Below, piece after piece: positions 19,055 through 28,357 of a stretch of 64,000 nucleotides of DNA. Every line of letters begins with the position of its first letter. Within the stretch, counting starts at the first letter, position 1. Below the pieces are notes generated by a model that was not told the origin of the DNA, searched no databases, and saw only the letters and a program-made list of their open reading frames with translations. Position numbers and translations under genes: made by a program. Source of the DNA: Chloroflexota bacterium (GTDB taxonomy: Bacteria > Chloroflexota > UBA11872); contig JAJEDE010000019.1 of the NCBI GenBank assembly GCA_022821645.1, positions 41,862-105,861 on the forward strand. The letters are read 5' to 3'.

Positions 19055-20578
19055 TTGACCACGCATCACCCAACTGAATCCACCCACCCACCCGCGGCCT
19101 GGCGCGTCCTCACCCGCCGCCGCGCTCTGGGTCTGGCCGTCGCTGCCGGTGCCGGCGCCCTCGCCGCTGCCTGCGGCGAACCTGACATCCCCACCATCCA
19201 GCCCCCCGTGCTTCCGTCCACCCAACGCACCCAGGCCGTCGCCACCCAGGGCGCCGAAACCGCCGCCACGCCCCCACCCACCGTCATCGTCACCGCCGGC
19301 GACCGCGCCCCCAGCCGCGAGGGCAGCCTCCCCCAGGCCGGCGCCGACCGCCCCATCTCCATCGCCCTGCCCACCTTCGCCGGGGGCAACTGGGACGTCG
19401 AGCCCATCCTTCTCTCGGCCGAAGTCGCTGCCCGTCAGGACACCGACTCCCGCTACAAGTACTCCCGCACCCCCCTGCCCTCCAACTTCGGCTACCGCTG
19501 GGACTACGCCTCAACCGTGGACGACGGCTCCGGCAACTCTCGCACCGACCTCGTCATGCTCGAGCAGTGGGACCTCGCCAACCTCGTTGCTGGCAACAAG
19601 CTCCTGCCTCTCGACGAACACCTCACCAGCGACTCCACCTTCAATCCCGGCGCCTACTGGCCCGGCATCCTCGAGACCGGCAAGGTCGAAGGCGTCCAAT
19701 ACGCCCTCCCCGTCGCCGCTGCCCCCTGGATCACCATCGTCAACCGCGACCTCGCCGCCGCCGCCGACTACCAGATCCCGCCCCGCAGCGCCTGGGACGG
19801 CCAGGCCTTCATCGAAGCCGCCCTCGCCATGCACGGCGACCCCGAGGTCCCCGGCGGCAGCGACGCCCTCGGCCTCCTCCTCAACGTCGAACCCATGTGG
19901 GGCGCCCCCGACCAGCTGTGGAGCTGGACCCCCAGCTTCCTCTTCCTTCAGTCCGCGTTAGGCGCCCTCCCCGACAGCCAGGGCACCTTCGCCCCCTTGC
20001 GCTCGGACCCCGCAAAGGCCATTGCCGAGACCTACTACGACCTCGCCACCACCTACGGCCTCGCCGAGAGTGCACAGAACAGTAGCGGCACCCTCTGGTA
20101 CCGCTACACCCAGGGCCAGATCGCCATGCTCATCATGTCCCTCGGCGGCCTCAGCTTCGGCTGGATGACCCGCAGCGCCGGCCCTGACAACGTGCTGTAT
20201 CCCTTCCCCCGCTTCGGCTCCGGCGGCGCCCCCGTCAGCGTCTGGATGATGATGGGCATCGGCAACGGCACCCAGGAACCCAAAGTCGCCTACGACGCCC
20301 TCCGCGCCCTCGACCGCAACACCCAGCGCGTCGCCAACGTCCCCGCCCAGCGCCTGGAGCCCGACCAACTCCAGCGCCTCTTCGCCAGCTACAGCGACGA
20401 AGCCGCCCAGATGGTCGTTGACATAATGCAAACCGCCAACTACGTCACCATCGACCGACCCCAATGGGGCGCCTTCGTCAACCAACTCGACGCCGGCATC
20501 ATCCGCGACGACCTCTCCGCCAACGAAGCCCTCACCAACCTCACCCACCGCTTGGAAGAGCTAGGCGCGAAGGTCTAG
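19055..20578 (+). CDS. Tat-exported solute-binding lipoprotein
   Basis: A TTG start with a GGAGG site gives 507 residues. A Tat signal (LTRRRALGLAVAAGAGALAAAC) with lipobox precedes a Thr/Pro/Ala linker and a family-1-like extracellular binding domain. The domain includes TDLVMLEQWDLANLV, GVQYALPVAAAPWITIVNRD and a C-terminal helical lobe. No ABC permease or ATPase gene is adjacent. Instead it is followed by membrane-protein genes A and B. The last 80 codons are nearly identical to the end of the chimeric pseudogene at 23.7 kb, showing that a second copy of this gene once existed downstream. Ligand unknown. Confidence 0.75.
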   Translation: MTTHHPTESTHPPAAWRVLTRRRALGLAVAAGAGALAAACGEPDIPTIQPPVLPSTQRTQAVATQGAETAATPPPTVIVTAGDRAPSREGSLPQAGADRPISIALPTFAGGNWDVEPILLSAEVAARQDTDSRYKYSRTPLPSNFGYRWDYASTVDDGSGNSRTDLVMLEQWDLANLVAGNKLLPLDEHLTSDSTFNPGAYWPGILETGKVEGVQYALPVAAAPWITIVNRDLAAAADYQIPPRSAWDGQAFIEAALAMHGDPEVPGGSDALGLLLNVEPMWGAPDQLWSWTPSFLFLQSALGALPDSQGTFAPLRSDPAKAIAETYYDLATTYGLAESAQNSSGTLWYRYTQGQIAMLIMSLGGLSFGWMTRSAGPDNVLYPFPRFGSGGAPVSVWMMMGIGNGTQEPKVAYDALRALDRNTQRVANVPAQRLEPDQLQRLFASYSDEAAQMVVDIMQTANYVTIDRPQWGAFVNQLDAGIIRDDLSANEALTNLTHRLEELGAKV

Positions 20579-20627
20579 CCTGGGGCGGGCCCTGAATTGA
20601 TCGCGATGTCTGGATCGTAGACCGGGG

Positions 20628-20658
20628 CCGGCGCTCCGCTACACTTTCCGGCGCCGTC
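20628..20658 (+). promoter_or_regulatory. Conserved promoter-like element upstream of gene A copy 1
   Basis: GGCGCTCCGCTACACTTTCC, followed by GGCG, occurs about 45 nt before the GTG of the A gene. It is nearly repeated upstream of the third-cassette A gene at 24015. TACACT or TAGACT within it could serve as a -10 box. It is flanked by short GGCGC/GCGCC arms. Support comes from conservation between two diverged cassettes. Confidence 0.35.
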
Positions 20659-20690
20659 AAATCGGACACTCCAATCGAGACCTGATCCGC

Positions 20691-21515
20691 GTGCGCACAC
20701 GTTCTTTACCAGGAGCCGCCGGCGCGCTGATCGTCGCAATTCTGGCCGTCGCAGCCGCGCTTATGGTCATTCGTCAGCCATTCGCTGTCATCTATCCGCC
20801 GCCCGAGTTGCGCAGCTTTGAAATGGTGCCCACCGCCATTGCGTTTCCGGCGTTCTATGCCGGACCAATTCAGGCCGGCAATGTCGTGGATCAAGAGTTG
20901 CGATTGTCGCCGGACGACGGGGCTGTCCGCGTGTGGCTCGGCCCGGCTCAGGTCGGGGTGTTGACGCGCGCACGGATTGAACTGCTGGATAGTCCTCGTG
21001 GCCCCAGCCGTCGGTCAGGCGTTCTGGATCTCCAGGGTCAATCTGGACCCGTAACAGCTCGTATCGTGCCGCCGCTTCGTCCATCGGAGGTCGGCGACGA
21101 TGGGGTTGCCGTACTGCGCGTCGCACCGGTCGAAGGATCGCAGGCCATTCGTGTGGGAATGGCGAAGGGTAAGACGTACCGTCCGGGCCGCGCCTTTATC
21201 GTCGGCCAGGCGGCGCCCGAGGATCAAGACGTGATGTTCGAAGTCGCGCGGGAATTATCGCCCGGCGGCGTTTGGTCCGTGATCTGGTCGCAGATCGAAA
21301 GTGAGACCCTTGCCGTTCGCGCCGTGGCGGCGGCCGCGCCGATTGTCCTGGTCGCGGGCCTGGCTACGTGTGTGACTGGACCGGGTCGACGCCGACGCTC
21401 CGCCCTCCTGACGTTTCTTGTGGCGCTGGCGGCCGCGACGCTCGTCGTGGTTGACCGTACAACCCTGAGCCTGATGCCGGGGCCAGACTTTAATCCAACC
21501 GTATTCCTCCGCTAA
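20691..21515 (+). CDS. Membrane protein A, cassette copy 1 (unknown function)
   Basis: GTG start, 274 residues. An N-terminal membrane segment (GALIVAILAVAAALMVIRQPF) is followed by an exported beta-rich domain of about 170 residues (VVDQELRLSPDDGAVRVWLG, SGVLDLQGQSGPVTARIVPP). Two C-terminal membrane segments end in VVDRTTLSLMPGPDFNPTVFLR. The copy at 24070 has the same length and the same ending (ISLFPGPDFGPTVILR). It is 3 nt from gene B, so A and B are surely co-translated. The topology of a periplasmic beta domain held by membrane helices, next to a GT-C-like protein, suggests a role in envelope glycan or lipid glycosylation (inference). Confidence 0.7.
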   Translation: MRTRSLPGAAGALIVAILAVAAALMVIRQPFAVIYPPPELRSFEMVPTAIAFPAFYAGPIQAGNVVDQELRLSPDDGAVRVWLGPAQVGVLTRARIELLDSPRGPSRRSGVLDLQGQSGPVTARIVPPLRPSEVGDDGVAVLRVAPVEGSQAIRVGMAKGKTYRPGRAFIVGQAAPEDQDVMFEVARELSPGGVWSVIWSQIESETLAVRAVAAAAPIVLVAGLATCVTGPGRRRRSALLTFLVALAAATLVVVDRTTLSLMPGPDFNPTVFLR

Positions 21516-21518
21516 TCC

Positions 21519-22808
21519 ATGAGCGGACAGGCGTACCTGCTGCTTGTTTTTGTCTGCGCCCTATGGCTCGGCGTTCGCGCCGCAACACAGCCGGCTTTGC
21601 ACGATTTCGATGAACATTCGCACTTGCTAACAGTGGCCCAGGTTCGCCAGTTCGGTGGAATGCCACCTGCAAGTCTCGCGCAAGACTTGATCTTTAGCCG
21701 CGAAAGAAACGAGGTCACCTACCATCACTTCCAACCTACGCCGTACTTGGTCATGGCGGGTCTCACGTCAATGGCCCGCACCGAACCATCCACGGCCGGA
21801 GTATTGGGCATTGGGCGCGCCCTGTCAGCTTTACTTGCCCTAAGCGCGGTAACGGCAGCCGGGATCGCCGTACGCAACTTACAGCGCTCAGGCTCCGACT
21901 GGCGGGCACCGGCGGTTGTAACGGCTGGGATGTCGCTCATGCCGGCGGTCCATTCGTTGGGCGCAAGTGTGACAGCAAGCACCTGGGCTCTGTCCGCCGT
22001 GGCGCTGACGACTGTTGCAACAACGTGGGCCGTTCGCCGAAATTGGTCACCGTGGTCGAGCATGGCAGTCGCCGCGGCGGCCGCGTTTACCTTGGCGGTT
22101 CGAGCCAGCGCATATCCGATTCTCTTGCTGATTCCGTTGGCCATGATCGAGTCGCGGCTGAGCGCCCTGGAGATAGCCCGAAAGCTCGTCGCGATCACGG
22201 CACTCAGTCTGGCGGTCAACGGTTGGTGGATCATTCGCAGCATCCTGGTAAATGATGATTGGCTTGGAGCTTCGGTGCATGTGCACGCTCACGTCGAGGG
22301 TGGTTATCTGGAGACAGTTCGAGAAGCTGTTTTGTGGCGCGAGGTAAGTCTCGATCCGTGGCCCATATGGTCGCTCTTGACTTCGACGGATTGGCTCTGG
22401 CTGACGCTCTCGCGGATTCTCAGTCGCGGCTTATGGCTCCACCGAATTGAATGGGTCGATCCTGTCACGATAGCACTGTGGATTGGTATGGTCGTGGCGC
22501 CTACGTCAGCAGTCTTAATCCACCGTCTGAGTCGTGCGAAGGAATCCCGTCGTTCATTTATCTACCTGATGCTGTTGGGTGGATTGATTATGACGTCAGT
22601 AAGCCTGTACAGCGCCGCAAATCTCTCGGCTCAACTTGGTTGGTTTGCACACATACGCGACACATTCATCGTTTCGTTGCCGGTAGTTGTGGCGTTGGCC
22701 GTCTTGGCGGATGAGCGTCAGGATACGCTCCGTGATATCTGCTTTCTGTCCGGCATCGGGTTCGCCTGTGCGGCAAATGCAGGATTCGTCCTGCTCATGC
22801 TTCCATAA
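21519..22808 (+). CDS. Membrane protein B, GT-C/DUF2142-like, cassette copy 1
   Basis: The 429-residue polytopic membrane protein has roughly ten hydrophobic segments. After the first helix it has LHDFDEHSHL, resembling the acidic D-x-D-E motif in the first outer loop of GT-C glycosyltransferases and DUF2142 proteins. Copies B2 and B3 keep it as DFDEQAHL and DYDEPAHV. The second loop contains a His/Pro-rich stretch (YHHFQPTPYLVMAGLT). A polyprenyl-phosphate sugar donor is the family expectation; the acceptor is unknown. It is the second gene of an A-B pair and is followed by a damaged third homologue. Confidence 0.65.
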   Translation: MSGQAYLLLVFVCALWLGVRAATQPALHDFDEHSHLLTVAQVRQFGGMPPASLAQDLIFSRERNEVTYHHFQPTPYLVMAGLTSMARTEPSTAGVLGIGRALSALLALSAVTAAGIAVRNLQRSGSDWRAPAVVTAGMSLMPAVHSLGASVTASTWALSAVALTTVATTWAVRRNWSPWSSMAVAAAAAFTLAVRASAYPILLLIPLAMIESRLSALEIARKLVAITALSLAVNGWWIIRSILVNDDWLGASVHVHAHVEGGYLETVREAVLWREVSLDPWPIWSLLTSTDWLWLTLSRILSRGLWLHRIEWVDPVTIALWIGMVVAPTSAVLIHRLSRAKESRRSFIYLMLLGGLIMTSVSLYSAANLSAQLGWFAHIRDTFIVSLPVVVALAVLADERQDTLRDICFLSGIGFACAANAGFVLLMLP

Positions 22809-22942
22809 AGGTCTCGGCTACCAATGGTGAGTCTGATTGCACGGACCCTTGCGGCAAGCTATAGAGTGACGAATGCAACGCACGGTTGGGTCGCTCAGGC
22901 GCGGAGCCAGCGGTCATTAGACCGGCGTCTCAAGTCAGTCGC

Positions 22943-23906
22943 ATGACTCAACGAGGCTACCTTTTCACGTTGCTCCTCTGCACCGTCTGGCTCGGCGCGC
23001 GCGCAGCCACACAACCGCCAGGCTTTGACTTCGATGAGCAGGCTCACCTGGGAACTATCGCCGAAATGCGTCAATTCGGCGGCCTGGCGCCAGCCGACGC
23101 GTTTCCGGACATCATCGTCAATCCCCAGACTGTCGAACCGCGCTTTCACATGTTTCCGTCCTTGCCGTACTTGGCAGTGACAGGTGCAACGGCTGTTGTC
23201 CAGACGAACCCCACCAAGGACGGCGTATTGGGCATCGGGCGTGCTTTCGCTGCACTCATGGCACTCCTAACGGTCCTGTCGGTTGGACTCGCCGTACGCA
23301 ACCTGCAGCAGCCCGGCTCAAGCTGGAGTGTTCCGGCGCTCGCAACGCTCGGCTTGGCCCTCACCCCAGGGGTGCACTCCATGGGCGCCAGCGTGACCGC
23401 AAGCACCTGGGCGCTGGCTGCCGTAGGCATGACCTGCGCCGCGACGTCCTGGGCGGTACGCCGTGACTGGTCACTTAGCGCCACCTCGGCCGTGGTAGTC
23501 GTTGCAGTTTTCGTGGTGGCATCCCGTGCAAGCGCCTATCCCTCGCTTCTGCTCATCCCACCCGCAAATGTTCGCCTCTCGAATCTCGCTCAAGGCCGCC
23601 GTTCTGCGGCTGGGCGCGGTAGGAGCGGCCATCATTCTGGTAAACGGCTGGTGGATGGTCCGCAACGTCCCCGCCCAGCGCCTGGAGCCCGACCAACTCC
23701 AGCGCCTCCTCGCCAGCTACAGCGACGAAGCCGCCCAGATGGTCGTTGACATAATGCAAACTGCCAACTACGTCACCATCGACCGACCCCAGTGGGGCGC
23801 CTTCGTCAACCAACTCGACGCCGGCATCATCCGCGACGAACTCTCCGCCAACGAAGCCCTCACCAACCTCACCCAGCGCCTCGAAGAACTCGGTGCCCAG
23901 GTCTAA
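22943..23906 (+). pseudogene. Chimeric pseudogene: truncated B copy 2 fused to solute-binding protein tail
   Basis: From ATG 22943 the frame encodes a B homologue (MTQRGYLFTLLL, then GFDFDEQAHLGT) that matches B1 and B3 as far as SAYPSLLLIP. An extra A in GCAAATG at 23564-23570 then shifts the frame. The B homology continues in the next frame (MFASRISLKAAVLRLGAV, then VNGWWMVRN). At about 23665 it switches without a break to a copy of the last 80 codons of the solute-binding gene (NVPAQRLEPDQL to the stop). The switch point shares AAC with both parents. So this copy lost about half of B, the A gene expected before it and most of the following solute-binding gene. It is unlikely to make a working protein. 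Confidence 0.85.
23665..23903 (+). repeat. Duplicated 3' end of the solute-binding protein gene
   Basis: This segment matches 20337-20575 base for base except for roughly a dozen substitutions, and both end in the same C-terminal coding sequence. The differences are mostly synonymous or conservative, so the copy probably derives from a paralogous gene that was under selection before it was deleted. Confidence 0.9.
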
Positions 23907-24014
23907 GGCACTTCTTGGCGGGCCCCCATGCCTATCGGGTTCCCTCGCATCTGCGCGTTCCCTTGCTCGCTGGTTCTATGGCGCCTACCGCCCGGCCAGG
24001 AACTCAGTTCAACA

Positions 24015-24045
24015 CTGGCGCTCCGCTAGACTTCTCGGCGTCCAG
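24015..24045 (+). promoter_or_regulatory. Conserved promoter-like element upstream of gene A copy 2
   Basis: GGCGCTCCGCTAGACTTCTC, followed by GGCG, lies about 38 nt before the GTG of the second A gene and nearly repeats the element at 20628. The TAGACT core is a possible -10 box. The surrounding intergenic sequence is not conserved, which singles out this block. Confidence 0.35.
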
Positions 24046-24069
24046 GTAGTCGCAGGAAACTAGCGTCGC

Positions 24070-24894
24070 GTGCGGATGATTTCCGTGTCGGGAGTTGCGG
24101 GCGCCCTGGTCATTGCAATCGCCGTCGCCTGCGCCGTCCTAGTTGTAATCCGTCAGCCGTTCAGTGTCATCTATCCGGCATCCGAGCTACGCAGCTACGA
24201 CTCTCTTCCGACTGTGATTGCTTTCCCGGCATTTCGTGGCGGTCCCATTCCGGCCGGCCGAGTAGCGGACCAGGAGATTCGTCTGACCGAAAGTGACGTG
24301 GCCATCAGGCTCTGGATGGGCCCGGCTGCGGAAGGCGCTGACGCCAAACTAAGGATCGAGCTACTCGCTGGACCGCAGGGACCAAGTCTCAGGTCGGGAG
24401 TCCTTGATTTGCCCGATCGCTCTGGCCCCATCGTCGCCCGCATCGTCCCACCGCTGAGTCAGTCTGATCTCCCGGGTCAGCGCGGAGTCATTCTTCGCAT
24501 CGCCCCTCTCGCCGAGTCCGAACCGATTCTTGTGGGAATGGCGTTGGGCAAAGCCTATCCAGAGGGTCGGACGTCCTTGAATGGGGATGCTCTGCCCAGT
24601 GATCAGGCCTTCATGTTCGAAGTCGCTCGAAAGTTGTCGCCCCTCGACGTGTGGCACCGTACATGGACATTGGTAGACAGCCAGACGCTTCCCTTGCGTG
24701 CTGCGGCGGTAGCTACGGCCGTCCTACTCGCTGCGGGCCTTGCTATGGCGATCGAAGTGCCGGGTAGCCGCATTCGCACTGCAATTGGCGTGGCCGTCGT
24801 TGCCGTGGTCGCGATAGTCATTGTCCTGATAGACCGAACGAGCATCAGCTTGTTTCCTGGCCCTGACTTCGGCCCGACCGTGATTCTCCGCTGA
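24070..24894 (+). CDS. Membrane protein A, cassette copy 3 (unknown function)
   Basis: GTG start (ATG at 24076 is an alternative), 274 residues. It is homologous along its whole length to the product at 20691: the IRQPFSVIYPASELRSYDS segment after helix 1, a beta-rich exported domain, two C-terminal helices and the ending GPDFGPTVILR. It has no cysteines in the exported part and no enzyme motif that I recognise. It is 4 nt upstream of B copy 3. The two intact A copies are diverged in sequence but equal in length, so both appear to be under constraint. Confidence 0.7.
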   Translation: MRMISVSGVAGALVIAIAVACAVLVVIRQPFSVIYPASELRSYDSLPTVIAFPAFRGGPIPAGRVADQEIRLTESDVAIRLWMGPAAEGADAKLRIELLAGPQGPSLRSGVLDLPDRSGPIVARIVPPLSQSDLPGQRGVILRIAPLAESEPILVGMALGKAYPEGRTSLNGDALPSDQAFMFEVARKLSPLDVWHRTWTLVDSQTLPLRAAAVATAVLLAAGLAMAIEVPGSRIRTAIGVAVVAVVAIVIVLIDRTSISLFPGPDFGPTVILR

Positions 24895-24898
24895 GATC

Positions 24899-26251
24899 AT
24901 GACCCGCGGCGGATACATTCTGTTGGTCGTGCTGTGTGCCGTTTGGCTGGGTACACGTGCCGCGACGCAGTGGGCGGGCTTCGATTACGACGAACCAGCA
25001 CATGTGGGCACGGTCGTTGAGGTCAGGGCGTTCGCAGGACTCGCGCCGGCAGATCGATTCCCGGAGATCATCGTAAATCCTCAGACCGTGGAACCGCGAT
25101 TTCACATGTTTCCGCCGCTGCCGTATCTGCTGATGGCTGGGGCCACATCCGCAATGCAGAGCGACCAACGAGCAGTTGCCGCGATCCAGTTCAAGACCAT
25201 CCACGGCAAGGGCATCGCTGAAGCGGCGAGCGTCGACCCGGTGGCAACCTCGGTGTTACTGGTGTCGCGTGCGTTCTCGGCGCTCATGGCGCTTGTCGCC
25301 GTCACCTCGGCGGGATTGGCCGTGCGGGCTCTGCAACGTCCCGGATCCACCTGGACTGTGCCCGCAATTGTCACCGTGGGAATGTCGCTAATGCCCAGCG
25401 TCCACTCCATGGCCGCGAGCGTCACGGCGAGCACGTGGGCACTGGCGGCCGTTGGACTCGTGTGCGCGGCAACGGCCTGGGCCGTGCGATGCAACTGGTC
25501 TCGCGAAACAACAGCGGCCGTGGTTGCCGTGTCGGCCTTCGCCGTGGCGGTCCGCGCCAGCGCCTACCCCGCTTTGATACTGGTGCCACTGGCCATGCTT
25601 GTCTCGCGTCTCTCGATCCGGGCCTCTGTCATTCGGCTGGGGCTCATCGCCACTGCTGTCGCCGTGGCCAACGGCTGGTGGATCGTTCGCAACATCTTGG
25701 TGAACGGAGATCCTCTCGGGGCAAATATCTATCTCAGTACGGTGGCCGATGTCGCTGCCTGCGATATCGCACGCGAGAGTCACGTGTGGTGCGCGGCGGC
25801 GTCCGGCCCCTGGCCGGCTTGGACGCTGCTTACGTCCACCGATATCTTCTGGGTCTACCTTTCCAGGATGTTAGTACGAAGGACTTGGATTGACAGTCTC
25901 ACGTTGGTGCTCTGGGTTGGAATGGTAGTCCTTCCCGCAGTCTTGGTAGTTGCCGATCGATTCCGGCCCCGTCTCCGCGGATCACGATACGAGTTTGCCC
26001 AACTGATGGCCCTTAGCAGCGCCGGCATGGCGATGCTCGCATTCGTTCTCGCCGTAACCCTGGCTGGTCAAATCGGTTGGTATATCTACTCGCGCGACAC
26101 CTTCATCGCGCTGATCCCCCTCGTCATCGCCGTCGCCGCGCTCGCTGACCTCAGGCAGGATCGGCTTCGTACCATTTGCTTCGGATTGGGACTCGCCTTC
26201 GCTGCTGCCGCCAATGCCGGATTCATGCTCGCCGTTCTCCCAAACGTCTAG
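24899..26251 (+). CDS. Membrane protein B, GT-C/DUF2142-like, cassette copy 3
   Basis: The 450-residue polytopic membrane protein keeps the acidic first-loop motif (GFDYDEPAHVGTVVEV) followed by NPQTVEPRFHMFPPLPYL. Roughly ten membrane segments follow, and the shared blocks VHSMAASVTASTWALAAVG and NGWWIVRNILVNGD are present. Relative to B1 it has about 20 extra residues in the loop after the third block (KTIHGKGIAEAASVD). The probable role is a lipid-linked sugar transferase or related envelope enzyme, inferred from the motif and topology only. Confidence 0.65.
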   Translation: MTRGGYILLVVLCAVWLGTRAATQWAGFDYDEPAHVGTVVEVRAFAGLAPADRFPEIIVNPQTVEPRFHMFPPLPYLLMAGATSAMQSDQRAVAAIQFKTIHGKGIAEAASVDPVATSVLLVSRAFSALMALVAVTSAGLAVRALQRPGSTWTVPAIVTVGMSLMPSVHSMAASVTASTWALAAVGLVCAATAWAVRCNWSRETTAAVVAVSAFAVAVRASAYPALILVPLAMLVSRLSIRASVIRLGLIATAVAVANGWWIVRNILVNGDPLGANIYLSTVADVAACDIARESHVWCAAASGPWPAWTLLTSTDIFWVYLSRMLVRRTWIDSLTLVLWVGMVVLPAVLVVADRFRPRLRGSRYEFAQLMALSSAGMAMLAFVLAVTLAGQIGWYIYSRDTFIALIPLVIAVAALADLRQDRLRTICFGLGLAFAAAANAGFMLAVLPNV

Positions 26252-26639
26252 CGTCGGCAGCATCCGCAGTCGCGCCTCCATGCTCGTGCCAGGTCGCTAA
26301 CCTTCACGACTATCGTTCGCTCGAGTCCGGCAAGAACCTCTCCTCTGGCCGAGGCCCTACCGCTGTCTTTCCACCGGAATCAGCATCTCGGCACTGAGGG
26401 CCCGACGGTCATGCTGACATGTCGACACTCGCCGGCTGCGGTCACATCCACGCTCCCAGCTCAGCTCCATTCACCGCTTCACCGGCTTGCGCCGGATGGA
26501 AGACAAGCGCCGTGCGAACTGGCGGCCGTGTTGCAAGTACCATCAACCTCCCCTGGGTCTGAGATCGTGCGGTTTTCGCGGCTTCGCCGGGGATTTGATG
26601 CGGGCGAGGGCCCTGCCGATCCGCAAAGGGCGCTGATGA
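26252..26639. other. Intergenic region, no gene seen
   Basis: This 388-nt gap lies between gene B copy 3 and an SRPBCC-family gene on the same strand. It contains a short CCGGC-TTGC-GCCGG hairpin at about 26480. ORFs through it look random in composition and overlap the next gene out of frame. No promoter could be assigned. Confidence 0.4.
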
Positions 26640-27092
26640 ATGTCTGACCAGCACACCCTCGGCTTCACCTTCTCCTGCATCATCGACGCGCCGGTAGAAC
26701 GGGTCTTCACCACCATCACCGACCAGCACGCCATCAGCACCTACTTCACCGACGCCTCCAGCGGCCCGCTAGCCCAGGGAACCACCGTCCACTGGCGCTT
26801 CGCCGACCTCGAAATCGACGTCCAAGTCGAAGAAGTCATCCCCAACCAACGCATCGTCTGCAACTGGCCTGCTTCCAGGGGCGTCGGCCACCGAACCCAA
26901 TTCACCTTCACCTTCCAATCACAAGGCGACAGCACCGTCATCCACGTCACCGAAACCGGCTGGCGCCGCGACGCCCCCGGCCTCGCCAGCGCCTTCGACC
27001 AATGCTCCGGCTGGACCCACTTCTTCGCCAGCCTCAAAGCCCGCCTCGAACATAACGTCCACCTCAAACACTTCTACGTCGACGCCGACTAG
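26640..27092 (+). CDS. SRPBCC/AHSA1-like ligand-binding protein
   Basis: The 150-residue product has the START-like helix-grip pattern: an opening strand (GFTFSCIIDAPVERVFTTIT), a mid-domain WRFADLEIDVQVEEVIPNQRI, a VHVTETGW strand and a long C-terminal helix ending SLKARLEH. The wording is closest to the AHSA1 (activator of Hsp90 ATPase homologue) group. These proteins bind hydrophobic ligands or act as cyclase-like enzymes. No neighbour suggests a ligand. Confidence 0.75.
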   Translation: MSDQHTLGFTFSCIIDAPVERVFTTITDQHAISTYFTDASSGPLAQGTTVHWRFADLEIDVQVEEVIPNQRIVCNWPASRGVGHRTQFTFTFQSQGDSTVIHVTETGWRRDAPGLASAFDQCSGWTHFFASLKARLEHNVHLKHFYVDAD

Positions 27093-27254
27093 TCAGACCA
27101 GCTCGACTGGACTGGTAGCCCTACGCTCGGCAGGTCTTCAGGGCACGCAACGCTCGGCCCGCAATTCGCGCGCTGCACACTGAGAGTGTTCCGAGCGGTC
27201 CCAACGCACGGACGGTGCACGAATAACCACCCGTTAAGACTCCGTCGAGTGGCG

Positions 27255-28268
27255 TCAGCGCGCGATTAGCAATACCTCTGCCAGCGACACGTAGGCGCCC
27301 TCTCCAAACGCTTGGCTGATCCGAAGCGTCAGCGTCGTCGCAACGTCGTCGGGCATATCGACCACGTTCTCCACGTCCGGACGCAGCGGCTGCCGCCGAA
27401 CCCACTCGGACGTTCCGTTTCCGCGCTCGATCGCGATCTCAATCTGTCGAGGCCATGTGTCCAACGGCTCATCGCTCGCGTTGTACAGCACCACGCGCTC
27501 CAGTGCGCGCGGCGGATTCAGCCGAATCGTGATGTCCTGCGGCAACCCGGACTCCGCTGACCGCCACGCCGGCGTCGTTCCATCAACCACGCTGTCGATA
27601 AGCAACGATGCCGGATGCCCGTCCGCCTCGCTGGTGACTGATTCGATGCTCCCGCCAACGGACCCAATGCCGAAGACCTTGTTCAAGGACGGATCGTCGA
27701 TGATCTGCGGCTCGTGCTCGGCGCCCACAAGCCGCTGCTCAACAAACTCGTAGCCGATCACCGCCGCAGGCAAGGCAAGCATCAGGGCCAGCGTCAGTAG
27801 CGGTATCGGCGCCGTGCCCCGCTCCCGCGTTTGCACCAGCACCAGCACCAGCGGCGTGAGCAGTAGAACCAGGATCAGAACTACCGGCGTGTCAAGAATG
27901 CTGTCCACGCCCCGCGCCCTCAGCAGCACATACGTGATCGGCAACGCGAGCGCGGCTGGCAGAAGGATGAGCCGGTGGCCCAGGAGCCCGAACCCGATGC
28001 GCTCGTGCGGCAAGATCACGACCACGACAAATCCAAGAACGAACCCAGCGAATGCCGGAATTGGACTGCGAACGTCAATCGACCAGACCACCAGCCAGGA
28101 GAGAAGCAACGCGAAGGAAGCCAGCGGAGCCGCGCTTCCCGGTGGCCGTGCCTGGTCGAGCAGCACCGGCTCATGCTCGAGCGAATGCCCCGCGGCGTAG
28201 CGCCGCGGTCGGTACAGGCCCTCGCGAGGTGGACGGGTTGCGGGCGACGGCTCGTTCTCATCCGTCAT
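27255..28268 (-). CDS. Membrane protein with C-terminal discoidin-like domain
   Basis: The 337-residue product has a cytoplasmic Pro/Arg-rich lead. About six membrane helices follow (SFALLLSWLVVWSIDV through LALMLALPAAVIGYEF). An extracytoplasmic C-terminal domain of about 140 residues resembles an F5/8 type C (discoidin) fold: PASLLIDSVVDGTTPAWRSA, LNPPRALERVVLYNASD, then WPRQIEIAIERG. Such domains commonly bind carbohydrates. It is divergent from the MutS-like gene, with 89 nt between starts. Function unknown. Confidence 0.6.
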   Translation of the reverse strand: MTDENEPSPATRPPREGLYRPRRYAAGHSLEHEPVLLDQARPPGSAAPLASFALLLSWLVVWSIDVRSPIPAFAGFVLGFVVVVILPHERIGFGLLGHRLILLPAALALPITYVLLRARGVDSILDTPVVLILVLLLTPLVLVLVQTRERGTAPIPLLTLALMLALPAAVIGYEFVEQRLVGAEHEPQIIDDPSLNKVFGIGSVGGSIESVTSEADGHPASLLIDSVVDGTTPAWRSAESGLPQDITIRLNPPRALERVVLYNASDEPLDTWPRQIEIAIERGNGTSEWVRRQPLRPDVENVVDMPDDVATTLTLRISQAFGEGAYVSLAEVLLIAR

Positions 28269-28357
28269 CTGAAGCGCCGCCCCTCGCCTCGACAGCTACA
28301 TTGAGTTGGCAAGCGTAGCGAAGCCGGTTCGGCGTCTTCGTCTCTACCGCGAATGCC

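Noticed and set aside
26442-26729. 95-residue minus-strand ORF before the SRPBCC gene
   Set aside because: It overlaps the real gene's start out of frame and has no ribosome binding site or motif.
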